Shown here: positions 1 through 10,939 of the stretch, one piece after another
Layout of the letters: each line of letters starts with the position of its first letter
Numbering within the stretch: the stretch's first letter is position 1
Assembly: GCA_030549775.1 (NCBI GenBank)
Contig: CM060181.1
Location: forward strand, 682,001 to 746,000
Source of the DNA: Tamarix chinensis
Taxonomy: Eukaryota; Streptophyta; Magnoliopsida; Caryophyllales; Tamaricaceae
DNA: 64,000 bases
Direction of reading: 5' to 3'
Notes under the pieces: generated by a model
Databases searched by the model: none
Told to the model about the DNA's origin: nothing
Seen by the model: only the letters and a program-made list of their open reading frames with translations
Program-made: the position numbers and the translations under genes

Positions 1-807
1 CTACCTTAGATCAGGCCATGGATCTAACCCTTAAGGTAGATGAAAAGTTGAAGGCTAGGCCAATGCACAAGAGATGGAGTGGGTATGGCCCATTCCCCGA
101 AAAAGGTAACACTACTACCCAGACAAATTCCCACTTAAGCCCCCAAGTAAAAAACACCAACCCCATTAACTACAACTCAATTAGGCAGTTGAGTGAGAAA
201 AAATTACAACATAAACGAGAGCACGGCCTTTGCTTTTGTTGCGTGGACGATTAATTATCAATGTAGAAGGAAGGAGTTGAGTGTGCCTTTGACCCAAGAT
301 GACAAGGTAGAGTTTCAGTCCGATGAAAGTCTGGATTTTTCGGTCCCTGAGGTAATTGAGGAACCTGGCTCGTACTTCGTGCAGCCAGAGGTCTCCCTAA
401 ATTCAGTGATAGGAATCATGAGTCCGAAGACGATGAAGCTGTTGGGTAAGGTGCAGGGGAAGGAAGTAGTAGTAATGGTGGACCCAGGAGCAACCCATAA
501 CTTCATTTCTTCCAACATGGTGGAGAAATTGAGAATTCTAGTGAATCAGACCAAGGCATTTAGAGTGTCAGTGGGTACTGGGAAAGCAGTAGAACGGGAA
601 GGTGTGTATAAGGTAGTAGCCCTGGAGTTACAGGAGGTGATTGTAGTCGAGGATTTCCTGCCACTACCCCTGGGGAATTCTGATGTGATTTTGGGAATTC
701 AATGGCTGGAGAAGTTAGGGACAATGTCAGCCAATTGGAAGACAAACACTGAGATTCCAGGTGGGGGGAAAATCCATAACACTACGAGGAGACCCTTCCT
801 TGGGTAG
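1..807 (+). pseudogene. gag C-terminus, zinc knuckle and aspartic protease remnant
   Basis: The first 250 bases read as the hydrophilic gag C-terminus ending in a Cys-rich knuckle (GLCFCC near 223-240) whose second half is split by a stop and frameshift near 250-265. The following frame (from about 265 to 807) carries a retropepsin domain. The active-site motif reads D-P-G-A at 481-492, where the family normally has D-S/T-G-A; the flap-side motif VILGIQWL near 688-711 is preserved. The normal role is capsid formation and polyprotein processing. The Ser/Thr to Pro change would be expected to abolish activity, and the reading frame ends early, before the spacer that leads into RT. Confidence 0.85.
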
Positions 808-969
808 AACCAAGATATCCTTAAAGACCATGGTACGAACGTTGAGGAAGGAGAGACAAGGGTACTTAGTTGAATTCAACCAAATGTGTGGTGATGAAGA
901 CCTTGAGGCCTCCGAGGATTTTATGGAATTTGCTCCCACCTTCTCGCAATCCACCTTGCAGCAGTTCAA

Positions 970-2525
970 GTCAGTTTTTCGCATGCCCCGGGGACTTCCC
1001 CCGCCTAGGAGACATGAGCATGCAATCATCCTGAAAGAAGGTACCAATCCAGAGTGTATAGTCGTACAGGTACCCCCAAGCCCAAAAAGATAAAATTGAA
1101 AATTTGATTTCTGATATGCTAATGGCAGGCATTATACAAGTGTCCACTAGCCCTTTTTCTAGCCCAATGTTTTTGGTTAAGAAAAAAGATGGATCGTGGA
1201 GGTTTTGTGTAGATTATAGGGCCCTCAACAAGGTCACTATACCAGATAAATACCCCATCCCTGTTATTGATGAATTATTGGACGAATTGCATGGGGCTAC
1301 AGTGTTCTCTAAGCTAGATCTCAAGTATGGATATCATCAAATCAGAGTGAAGGAGATGGATGTTCCTAAAACAGCTTTCAGGACTCATGAAGGACATTAT
1401 GAGTTTTTGGTGGTGCCCTTTGGGCTCACAAACGCTCCAACCACCTTCCAAGCTTTAATGAATAATGTATTTAGACCCTATTTGAGGAAGTTTGTGCTAG
1501 TCTTCTTTGATGATATATTGGTGTATAGTAGGGATAAAGAGCAGCATGTATAACACTTGGCCACAGTGTTAGAGACACTAGCGCAACATCAGTTGTATGC
1601 CGATGGGAAGAAGTGTGAATTTGGGAAGGAACAAGTGGCCTACTTGGGTCATGTTATATCTGAGTCTGGGGTGGCAGTAGACCAGGCTAAAGTACAAGCT
1701 ATGGTGGAATGGCCCATACCCAAAATCCTTAAAGAGTTGAGAGGATTCCTTGGTTTAACAGGGTATTACAAAAAATTCATAGCTGGTTACGCAACTATAA
1801 GTGCACCTCTCATTGACCAACTCAAGAGAGATAGCTATGGGTGGTCTTCAGACGCTACAAGGGCCTTTGAGGAGTTGAAGAGGGCCATGACAACAGCCCC
1901 TATCTTAGCTATGCCCAATTTCAATTTGCCCTTCACGGTGGAATTTGATGCCAATGGTTTTGGGGTGGAGGCAGTATTTTTACAATCAGGGCACCCAATC
2001 GCTTTTTTCAACAAGATATTGGACCCTCGAGCAAGAGCTAAGTCTATTTACGAGAAGGAGCTAATGGCAATAATCCTAGCAGTGCAGAAATAGAGGCACT
2101 ACCTACTAGGAAGGAAGTTCCTTATTAAGTCAGATCAACAGAGTCTTAGATTTTTGATGTAACCGAGGGAGATAGGATCGGAGTATCAGAAATGGGTAAG
2201 CAAGTTGTTGGGATATGACTTTGACATCATGTACAAACCAGGGGCATCGAATAAAGTGGCTGATGCCTTGTCAAGGGAATTTGCTAGTGATGTTGAATGT
2301 GGGGTTTTGGTGAGTTCAAGAGGAGTGCGGTGGGGGGATCTACAGGCTCAGATTCAGCAAGACCCTTTTATCCAACAACTCAAGGTAGATTTGGTAGCTG
2401 GAAATGTGGTTACAAAGGGATACACCTTGGAGCATGATGTCCTAAGGTATACGGGACGACTGGTCATCCCTAGCAGCTCTACTTTAGTCCAATCCTTGTT
2501 GTATGAGTACCATGACACCCTGTAG
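970..2525 (+). pseudogene. reverse transcriptase and RNase H remnant (gypsy element 1)
   Basis: RT begins near 970 with the fingers region and continues through the [18 protein letters not shown] and PFGLTNAP motifs. The catalytic F-D-D motif is intact at 1506-1514. A stop at 1551-1553 interrupts the thumb region. RNase H follows in the next block: the DANG and EKELMA acidic motifs and the third Asp in SDQQSL are present, but stops lie near 2091 and 2161. The tether ends with the PGASNKVADALSR block near 2236-2277. Catalytic residues survive while stops accumulate, so this looks like slow decay after insertion. Normally the polypeptide copies element RNA to DNA in the virus-like particle. Confidence 0.92.
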
Positions 2526-3320
2526 GTGGACATCCTAGGGACTTAAAGACCTATCAGAGGTTAGCATCCGAATGGCATTGGCCAGGTATGAGGAAGACAA
2601 TTACCAAATATGTACAGTCCTGCAGTTTGTCAACAGCAAAAGAGTTCTTCTCTCTCTCCAGCTGGACTGCTTCAGCCACTACCTGTGCCAAACCAGATAT
2701 GGGAAGATATCTCCATGGACTTTATTGAAGGGCTGGCAAAGTCTATGGGGTTAGACACTGTCTTGGTTGTGGTGGACAGGTTATCTAAGTATGCTCACTT
2801 TGTGGGTCACAAACATCCCTTTTCTGCTCAAACAGTTGCTAGTCTCTTCACCAGGGAAATTGTCCGACTCCATGGTTATCCATCCACAATTGTGTCAGAC
2901 AGGGATAAGGTGTTTATGAGCATATTTTGGACGGAGCTTTTCAGGCTCCAACAAGCTACCCTTAACGGAAGTACAGCATATCATCCTCAATCGGATGGAC
3001 GGACTGAGGTGGTGAATAAGGGGGTAGAAACTTACATAAGGTGTTTCATCAATGGCTTACCTAGAACTTAGGCCAAGTGGCTTCCATGTGCTGAGTTCTG
3101 GTACAATACAACCATTCATTCAGCTATTGGATGCTCCCCTTTCAACGTTGTTTATGGTCGGGATCCTCCACCATTGGTGAGATATGAAAAAGGTAGCACA
3201 ACAGTTCATTCCTTAGAAGAGCAGCTAATAGAAAGGGATGCCATCCTGGATGATTTAAAAGCCTAGTTCATTTGAACACAACAAAAAACGAAAGTTCAAG
3301 AGGATGCTTATAGAAGAGAT
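2526..3320 (+). pseudogene. integrase remnant with intact DDE triad (gypsy element 1)
   Basis: The N-terminal HHCC region starts at a stop near 2523 and shifts frame near 2600 before the C-x2-C end of the finger. The catalytic core is readable from about 2610 to 3071. Asp in VVVDRLSK (2775), Asp in VSDRDK (2898) and Glu in DGRTEVVN (3006) are all present, with 35 residues between the second Asp and the Glu, the classical spacing. A stop at 3069-3071 and another at about 3264 break the C-terminal part. In an active element this enzyme inserts cDNA into chromosomes. Confidence 0.9.
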
Positions 3321-3845
3321 GTGACTTTCCAAGTGGGGGATTGGGTCTACTTAAAGTTGCAACCTTATAGGCAGCAGACCTTGGCAAGAAGGTCATTTGA
3401 AAAGCTGTCACCAAGACATTATGGGCCATATGAGGTGATTCAGAAGATTGGGGCAGTAGCGTACAAATTGGAGCTTCCTTCTACAGCTAAAATGCATCCA
3501 GTATTTCATGTCTCCCAGCTGAAAGTTGCCATCAGCTTTCTGCCTTCCTCACCCCAGCTTCCACCTCAACTCACCTCTGATCTGACTCTTGAAGCAGAAC
3601 CAGAAGAGGTGTTCGGGGTCAGAAATGGGAAGCAGGGAAGTTCAACACTAGTTGAAATCTTAATCAAGTGGAAGAATCTGCCAGAATTTGAAGCCACTTG
3701 GGAGAACTTCCATGCTTTAGATCAAAGGTTCCCTTATTTCCACCTTGAGGACAAGGTGAATCTTTGGGCTGGGGGTCATGCTATGAATCATCCCAAGCCA
3801 CAGGTAATATTTACATATGACAGAAAGAAGTCTCGGACAGCTTAG
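3321..3845 (+). pseudogene. integrase C-terminal GPY-like region and chromodomain
   Basis: This open frame of 174 codons begins with FQVGDWVYLKLQPYRQQTL, the SH3-like/GPY region of gypsy integrases, and continues through KLSPRHYGPYEV. The end (about residues 105-160) has the chromodomain pattern, with ILIKWKNLPEFEATWE then FPYFHLEDKVNLW. Chromodomains of chromoviruses bind modified histones and direct insertion into heterochromatin. The frame is open to its stop at 3843-3845, but it is separated from the upstream core by stops, so it is only the tail of the polyprotein. Confidence 0.9.
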
Positions 3846-3950
3846 CAGTAAGATCATTAAGGGTAGTGAAGTCTTTTTATTAGTTTTATTAGCTTCGGTG
3901 GAGGGAGAGTAGTCAGGAAATAAATATTAAGGAGTGGTTTAAGGGAGGTT

Positions 3951-4174
3951 TGTTATGCAAAATATTCCTTTAAGCGGTAAGATAAAAGGGGGATTAAGAA
4001 TGCTAAGAACCATCAGGAGAATTAGAGAGAATTCTTTGGGAGAGCATTCCTACCTCTCGAAATAGGAAATTATAATTGATTAGGGTTTTTCCAATTTAAT
4101 CAATACAAATTGTTTTAGCTTAACTATTGCTTCTATTATGTCCTGCCTTATTACTTTGATATACAGCATCAACA
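3951..4174 (+). repeat. 3' LTR of gypsy element 1 (about 224 bp)
   Basis: A purine-rich tract (AAGGGAGG at 3941-3948) immediately precedes TGTTATGCAAAA, and the segment ends in ATCAACA at 4174, giving TG...CA ends with TGTT/AACA inverted termini. It lies about 100 bases after the polyprotein stop, as expected for a 3' LTR. The 5' copy is outside the window, so the boundary could not be confirmed by LTR-LTR alignment. Confidence 0.6.
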
Positions 4175-6192
4175 TTAGCCTAAGGACATGTATAGGCAGG
4201 CGAAACGACTTCAAGAGATGGACCTAGATAAAATCTAACAAATATTTCAAAAGATACTAATCCATAAATATAAACATACTAGATCCTACTAAATAGTAAA
4301 GTATGATTAGTAAATCCAATTAATAAAAAAAATAACTACTTCTAGGCTTGGACCGATATAGACATATCCACAAGGACCTACACCTTCCTTCAAGTAGTTT
4401 AGCAACAAACTAGAACTATAAATGTGGGCCCTACAATGAGGGGGGACATAGACTGCATCTGATATACTATAAAAATAAATAAAAACTTAAAAGGTACAAA
4501 TTCACGAAATGGATTTTTTAAGTAATTAGAACCCAGAGTGATACTCCTAAATTTACATGATAACATTTGGGTTGATTCTTGAGTATAGGGAACACACAAA
4601 GGACTAAAGAAAGCGTCAACCAAAAAACCTAACTATCCCCATTTACCTAAGTCTACTCTTAGCCTTAGGTTTCTCACAAAACTCACAAATATTATTAATC
4701 AACTATGGAACTAATGAAGTACATATATGTATTTAATAAAATCGCGGTCGCGGTGTCGCGATATCAGACTGTCGCAAACAATATTTTATATGTCATAGTT
4801 GTCACAGCGTGATTTTTTTATTTGTTTTCACAATAAATATTAGCAAATATTAGTAAATATTGACAAATATCAGTAGAATATCGACAAATAATGGTCAATA
4901 ATTGATATATTGCCGATAAATACGTGAAATTCTAAATCCCTCACGTATTGCCAATTTCGCGTATCGGCTGACCCAAAATCCAATAAATATTAGTTGATAT
5001 TGCGTATCAGGACAGATATTTAAGTGTATGCGTACATATCTATATATAAGCTAACCAACTTTAAAGATACACATCATTAACAAAGTCAAGTTAGAAAAGA
5101 TAATAATAACTAAATACCATTAGACTAAGACTAAAAAGATAGCTTAAGTAATTATTGACTCAATCTAATGACTAACACACCTATACCTAAAGAAAGAAGC
5201 ATATATGTGTATACAAGGGCCTCCTTTCCAATGGGTTAATGGGCTAACACTACAAACCCTATGATGGGTGTAGTGTAAGTAACTACATTGAAAGTGTTGT
5301 TCAATCTCCTTTTCAACCCCCACATGAGAAAAAGTTTGTTGCATATTCATATGAACTGCTAACACTCCAATTTATTCTTCCAAATATCATGAAGGACATG
5401 CACAAAACTTATGTATCTTATTCAAATTTCATAAAACTCATTAGAAAGCTCTCAATAACTCACTTCAACTATGTTTTGCCCTTAGTTACAATAAGCAATT
5501 ACCCCATATTATATGTTTCTGAACTCGTGTCTTCTATCTCTACTATATGACCAAAATGATACCTTACTCCCTCAACCTCGAATAACCCACACTTTTTCAC
5601 TCTGCTTCTACTAAAACTAGTAATAAATGAAAATTATGAATAATAATGCCTCTATAAACATACTCCATACCTTCCCTCCATCCCATAAAAAAGTTCTAAA
5701 AATTTTCATAGTTTAAGAAATAGCAACTAGAGTAATTGGAAGACGAAATAATAAACTTAATTTTCCTAATCACTAATAAATGATAATGTAGTGGACTACT
5801 TGGATAATTTCAAGTTGCAGTCTAATTTAATTCGAACAAATTAACTAAGGGCATACTAGAAAATTAATCTATTAACTTTACGACAACTAGACTATATCAT
5901 AGGCATACAAAATCCGAGAGCAATGAAACCTCTTTTTTCCTCGACTATTTTGGGAAGTTGACATTATCCCATCCCAATTTATCCCCACCCTGTCTTCCGC
6001 CCTATTTCCATCCAACATAAGTAGGGTACATGCCCGATGCAAACAGTAGAATATATTAGTCTTTATAGTATCTAAGATCTCGTGTTTATTAAGGGGGGAG
6101 GTATGAGAACAATAAGAATTAACATCAAGTCCTTATAGTACCTAACACCATTGAATATAATTGAAACATTTGTTGTGTTATTGTATGTATAG
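4175..6192. other. intergenic, no gene seen
   Basis: AT-rich sequence with no supported coding region. Short frames on the minus strand around 4400-4620 and 5165-5365 show no recognisable domain. The only structure is the short-motif repeat at 4740-5020. Around 5665-5690 there is a stretch resembling one end of a Stowaway-like MITE, but a matching opposite end was not found. Confidence 0.6.
4740..5020. repeat. degenerate short-motif repeat region
   Basis: Begins with a CG-rich palindromic stretch (TCGCGGTCGCGGTGTCGCGA at 4743-4762), unusual in this AT-rich surround. It continues with repeated AAATATTRRCAAATAT-type motifs near 4830-4900 and then TATTGC/GCGTATCGG motifs near 4940-5015. Related CGATAT/GATATTG words recur on both strands, suggesting a repeat-derived element. 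No target duplication could be defined. Confidence 0.4.
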
Positions 6193-7483
6193 ATGGACCA
6201 TGAAGATTTACTCAATTTGTATTATATGACAGGCTTTTATGATTATGCATTATTAGTATTTGAAAGAAAATAGTATATAGTAGATGAGGATGAGGACGGA
6301 ATTCATATGGAATCTAGAGAAGTGAAAATTTTGGTACGAAAGGTGATGACAAATAGAGTGACATGTAGAGAAATGATTCATATGGGCCCTAAAGCATTTT
6401 ATAAACTATGCAGATTACTAGTGAATCATGTTGGTGGTTTGTGAGCAACAAAATGGGTTAATATTGAGGAACAAGTGGCTATGTTCTTATACATGTTCGG
6501 ACATTGCACAACAAACCGAGAAATGTAAAGATTCTTTGGAAGCTTTGAGGAAGTTATAAGTTGTCATTTTCACAATGTCTTAAGAGCAATGACAGATTAG
6601 AAGACATGTTCATATAACAACCAGATGGACCAAAAACACCAACAGAGATAATCAACAATGCCTAATTCTATCCATATTTTAAGGTAAATAACATAAGACT
6701 TTTCACCATAAAATTAGTAAATCATGCACTATATTTTAACAATAAAAAAATTAACTTCAAGAATGTGTTGGAGCAATTGATGGAAACCATGTTCAGGTAA
6801 AAGTTATGCTCCTAGATATCAAGGTAGAAAAGTGAATAGTGCTCAAGATGTGTAAGCAACTTGTACCTTTGATTTAAAATTTAGCTATGTTCTAGCTGGT
6901 TGGAAAGGAACAACATCAGAACCTTGAATATTAAAGAATTCATTACGATAATCATTCCCGCCGAAAATTCCACAAAGTAACTTTTCTATAGAATTTAATA
7001 AATAAATAAAATAACTATTTTTTAGCTATTTAATTGTGTGAAATTTCCATAGGAAAATTTTACCTTGTTGATGTTGGTGTCCATTAGGAGTGGACACATT
7101 CTACCTAATAGAGGAGAGCATATTCATTTAAAAGAGTACTCACGTAATCCTCCTACAAGTCATCATCCTTCTTCCTTGAGAAATGAAATAAAAGAGCTTT
7201 TGGTGTTGTGAAAAACAAATTTCCCATTATATCAAGTGTGAACAAACCAAATTATGGAGTTCCGATTCAAACAAAGATTATCTTAGCTTGTTGTATCTTG
7301 CATAACTGTTTAATAGGTGTGGATCCAAACAAGGTATAACTAGGGAAGTTGATGAACTTCCACATGACAATAGTAGAGAGCAAGGAAATAGTTCTAATGA
7401 ACTTGACAAAGATGGAGATGTCGCAAAGAGAACTTATAAGGGATTCAATTGCGGAGGCTATGTGGAGAAATTATAACACATAG
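6193..7483 (+). pseudogene. PIF/Harbinger (HARBI1-like) transposase remnant
   Basis: Readable pieces in order match the plant HARBI1-like nuclease: an N-terminal block around 6193-6260, MTNRVTCREMIHMGPKAFYK near 6346-6405, a helix-turn-helix-like block with EEQVAMFLYMFGH near 6469-6507, the DDE core with GAIDGNH (catalytic Asp at 6779-6781), YLVDVG-like second Asp near 7060-7075, and a C-terminal block ending RDSIAEAMWRNYNT before the stop at 7481-7483. Several stops and frameshifts occur, and the site where the family has its third acidic residue (near 7185) reads Lys next to a stop. An intron-like AT-rich gap lies at about 6685-6765. A dead transposase of the DDE_Tnp_4 type. Confidence 0.85.
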
Positions 7484-7738
7484 GCTTTATATTTTTTTTT
7501 TAAGGAGCTATTTTTATTCAGCAATGGACTTTGATGTTTATGCATCTTCTTTGGTGGACTTGTAGGCACATCAAGTTTCTAATGAAGACTTTTTAAATAT
7601 AATCGACTTGTCTAGTTGTTTATTGAACCCATTGTGAAGATTGATATTTGTTTTTTACATTGCTATTTGATATATGGTTGATTGGTTGATTTACATGTTC
7701 CATACATAAATTAACATTAATATATTGTAGATTCAAGC

Positions 7739-8990
7739 ATGCCTCCGAAAGACTTCATTGATGCTTTCTTGCATCAAAAACATATTAGATATCGTCCACG
7801 AGATGCTTTTACATCTATGGCTTATGATGCAATTTTGAAGGAGCTTGTTGGAAAATTTCCTTGGTACTCATGGAATAAGGAAAAGTTTTGTAATAGAATG
7901 AAGTATATAAAGGGTAAGTTCACATTGGCCTATGATGTTTTTAGAGATATATCTAAGAGTGGTTGGGGTTAAAATGGAATCAAAGGGAAATGGGAAGTTG
8001 AGCATGAAGTCTAGGATAATTTTATTGAAGTGTAAATTAAATTCCATCTACTATATTGGTTTCATTATTTCATTTCAATTTATTTTCAGGTTCATTTGGT
8101 TAGTTTTGTTGAATATTATTCAAATTTATTTATTTTTGTTCTAGGCTCATCCAGACGCTGCTAAGTGGCGAAACCAGCCCATTACCTTTTAATAAAAAAT
8201 GGAGTAACTCTAAGTGAAAGCAAGTCAACAAGAGATAATGCTGAAACAACTGCCGAAGTTAGAGCAAGCAGAAGGTTTGATGCAAAATAGCATTTAGGTG
8301 CGGGTAATTTGAGAGGATTAATTGATACTCCCTCTATATTAAAAAGACTATCGTTACATATTTTAAGGATAAATTTTAACCATTAATATCTTTTAATATA
8401 AATTAACAAAAAATATAAAAAATATATTATAAAAATATTTTTTACTACAAATATAATCTTTGTATTTTTATAGTATAATATATTAAACTTTAAGAGAAAT
8501 TGATGGTCAAACTTTATCATCAAAATATGCAACGACCTTTTTTTCCAATATGAAGGTATTAACATAGATTTGGTTTCTCAAAGCGAAGCTGAAATTGAAG
8601 TGTTTACCATTTGGTATTGACAACTCTCAACCTAGTCTGAAATTTGTAATTTTAGATGCCAAGAACGTTACTATAAGTAATGTAAATGGCTTGGCAACCA
8701 AAAGGAACAAGAGGAAAAGAAAGTTTGAACAAATGCATTCTTTGAGAAATGTTTCAAGATATTAGATATCAGTATTGAGAAGTTGAGTAATCAAATTGCA
8801 AACACCAGAAAGAACACTCTTCTGATTCCTCATTCTATTGTCTGGCAGCTACTCAAAGATATTAAAGTCGAAGAAAATCTTTTTGATACAGCTTATATCT
8901 ATCTTACAAGGAATCCCGCATATTTAGGGGCTCTTCTTGGAGTGTCAATGTAAGCATATGTTGTGAAGGTTTTTGGTGGAAGCAAATAAT
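7739..8990 (+). pseudogene. Myb/SANT-like partner ORF of the Harbinger element
   Basis: The first exon-like frame (7739-7972) starts with Met and contains a trihelix/Myb_DNA-bind_3-type domain: FIDAFLHQKH near its start, then W and basic residues through FCNRMKYIKGKFTLAYDVF. After an AT-rich intron-like gap, HPDAAKWRNQPI appears near 8150-8185, the conserved block that follows this domain in plant proteins. A basic nuclear-signal-like stretch (TKRNKRKRK) is near 8698-8724, and a helical C-terminal block near 8850-8952. PIF/Harbinger elements carry exactly this pair, a Myb-like DNA-binding protein plus transposase. The frame is broken and interrupted by a MITE at 8328-8556. Confidence 0.72.
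8328..8556. mobile_element. Stowaway-type MITE (copy 1)
   Basis: Terminal inverted repeats start CTCCCTCTATATTAAAAAG on the left and, read on the minus strand, CCTTCATATTGGAAAAA on the right. The element is flanked by TA on both sides (8326-8327 and 8557-8558), the Tc1/mariner/Stowaway target duplication. It is about 229 bp, AT-rich and non-coding. It lies inside the Myb-like ORF of the Harbinger element and so is younger than it. A relative is present at 58457-58678. Confidence 0.82.
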
Positions 8991-9133
8991 ATTGATTCGC
9001 AAGATTCCTAAGCTACTTTAGGATGATGGACATCCAATGTCATTGAACTTTTTGCTACTTTTGCTTTTTAGATGGTCTAACGTGTTGTATATCTGATGTT
9101 TAGTTAGCTTCCCCGCTAGGTCTTTGACGATAG

Positions 9134-9437
9134 TGTTGAAAGATTGACTACCAATTCAGTTTAATTATACCATTTAACTTTGAGATATTATAGGAAGACG
9201 AGGGCTACACCGTGGGACTTGGTATTGTGGAACTTAGTCCACATTATTAGTTGAAATATTATATCCAAATTATTAGGAAACAATTAGTATCTTTTCTCTC
9301 CCTATAATTTAGGAAGCCTCGGCTATATATAACGATATATATGTATATCCTAATGTACAAAAGTAACTGAATAAAAAAATTAAAAAATTAAAAGTAAAAA
9401 AAAAAAGCGAATCATGATTATTTAACTCTCCGTTTTT
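9134..9437 (+). repeat. 5' LTR of the copia element plus adjacent PBS
   Basis: The start is proposed at TGTTGAAAG (9134); the segment contains a TATATA-rich stretch near 9323-9345. Immediately downstream, TGGTATCAGAGC at 9439-9450 is a perfect match to the primer-binding site complementary to plant initiator-Met tRNA. The left boundary is approximate, because no second LTR exists here and the expected CA end is not visible. Confidence 0.55.
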
Positions 9438-10345
9438 ATGGTATCAGAGCCTGGTTCACCTCTACCTTCATCCGAAAAAATGCCAAAAGTTACGTCTCAA
9501 TCCTCTAAGATTGGACCTCACCTTCTAGCTCGGAATATACCTAAAAATCACCCTATTCAGATCACAATAATCAGGTTGAATCGTGACAACTTTCTCCGAT
9601 GGTCACAATTTGTTCGTGTGTATCTTAAAGGAAGAGGAAAGATTGGTTATATCACAGGAGGTACTAAACAACCTAACACGAAGGATCCATCCTATGCTAG
9701 GTGGGATGCTGAAAATTCCATGGTAATGAGTCTAATGACGTGGTTGGCTAATTCTATGGCTGAAGAGATAGGTTCTACTTATCTCTATTATTCTACAACA
9801 AAAGAATTATTGGACAATGTCTCACTAATGTTCTTTGACTTAGGAAATCAATCTCAAGTTTATGAATTAACTCTTCAACTGGGAGATATTCACACCAAGG
9901 TAAGGATTCTGTAACTAAATACCTTAACTCTCTTGAAATAATTTGGAAAGACCTGGATGTGTTCAATGATTACATGTGGAAGTCACCCGAAGACCGCAAG
10001 CATTACAAGAAGATGATGGATGAGAACCGAGTCTTTAAGTTCCTTGCAAGGTTAAACACTAAACTTGATGAGGTCTGAGGCCGAATTATTGGAAAAAATC
10101 ATATGCCTCCAATAAGTGAGGTATTTGCAGAAGTTCGTTGAGAAGTGAGTCGAAGATAAGTGATGCTTGGAAAGAAGGTTGCTGGAATAATCAGGTCTAT
10201 AAAATGATTGGCCCTAGCTATCCCTGAGGTTCAAGTCAATCAGAAATTCACACAGAATAAAAGGATTGACAAAAATAATATGCATTGTGATTATTGTGAG
10301 AAACCTCGCCACACCAGAAAACTTGTTACAAGTTACAAGGTAGAC
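9438..10345 (+). pseudogene. copia gag (UBN2-type) with degraded zinc knuckle
   Basis: The frame from 9438 holds the plant copia gag N-terminal region: LNRDNFLRWSQFVRVYLKGR then GYITGGTK and a WDAENSMVMSLMTW block. It runs into a stop at 9912-9914, while the homologous sequence continues in another frame with VTKYLNSLEIIWKDL and FKFLARLN near 9905-10060, interrupted again near 10076. The knuckle near 10282-10325 begins C-x2-C-x4-H but the last Cys is lost. The first ATG overlaps the PBS, so the true gag start may be the Met near 9480. Capsid protein in an intact element. Confidence 0.85.
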
Positions 10346-10388
10346 CATCCAGAATGAATAAACTTGATCAACCACATACGCTCAGACC

Positions 10389-10813
10389 TAGGGATGTAAA
10401 AGGGACGGATTTTACCCGAAATCCGACGGATACTTTATCGGATATGGATACAGATACGGAGGATGGAAAAAAATATCCGTCGGGTTCGGGGAAAAATATG
10501 GGTATGGGATATCCATACCCATACCCGTATCTATATCTGTACCCATTTACCAAATATATAATTACCCTTTTACCCTTAATTTTAAAATAAATATAATATA
10601 AATTAAGGTTAAAATTATCATTTGGCTTAACTCTAAATGGGTTTATCCGTCGGATAATAGCCATTAACGGGTAAACGAATAATCTATCGGATAACGAATA
10701 TCCAATGGATACGGATATGAATGTGTTAACGGATACAGATTCGGGTACGGGTACGGATTTTCTTATCGGGTACAGATACGGGTATGGGTATACCCGCCCC
10801 ATTTACATCCCTA
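10389..10813. mobile_element. hAT-type MITE, 425 bp, 8-bp target duplication
   Basis: Left end TAGGGATGTAAAAGGG and right end CCCATTTACATCCCTA are inverted repeats. The element is flanked by identical CTCAGACC at 10381-10388 and 10814-10821. An 8-bp duplication with short TIRs is the hAT superfamily signature. The interior is built of GGATAC/GGGTACGG-type motifs on both strands, giving potential for long hairpins, and it has no transposase. It interrupts the copia element just after gag. A relative with matching ends is at 63099-63606. Confidence 0.88.
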
Positions 10814-10939
10814 CTCAGACCAATGAGGCTCAATTGTTAACTCTAAATAAAGAGCAAGTAGATAAACGTCTTATATTGCTCAAATCCATTCTTCACCTAA
10901 TAATCCTATCAGATTTGTGGCACAAACAGGTAGTGATTC

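Larger units (their letters stand above)
1..4174 (+). mobile_element. Ty3/gypsy chromovirus, 5'-truncated by window edge, decayed
   Basis: Order of domains is gag C-terminus and zinc knuckle, aspartic protease, reverse transcriptase, RNase H, integrase with HHCC region, and a C-terminal chromodomain, followed by a short LTR. This gag-PR-RT-RH-INT order with a chromodomain defines the chromovirus branch of Ty3/gypsy; the chromodomain and short LTR resemble the Reina/Tekay side, but clade assignment is inference. Reading is broken by in-frame stops and frameshifts in gag, after the RT palm, in RNase H, at the integrase zinc finger and in the late integrase, so it cannot make a polyprotein. The 5' LTR lies outside the window. 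Confidence 0.93.

Noticed and set aside
5665..5690. CCTCCATCCCATAAAAAAG as a MITE end
   Set aside because: No matching inverted end or target duplication was found within reach.
9439..9450. TGGTATCAGAGC-type sequences as parts of tRNA genes
   Set aside because: They are only the 3'-end complement of initiator-Met tRNA, no cloverleaf surrounds them, and each follows an LTR, so they are primer-binding sites.
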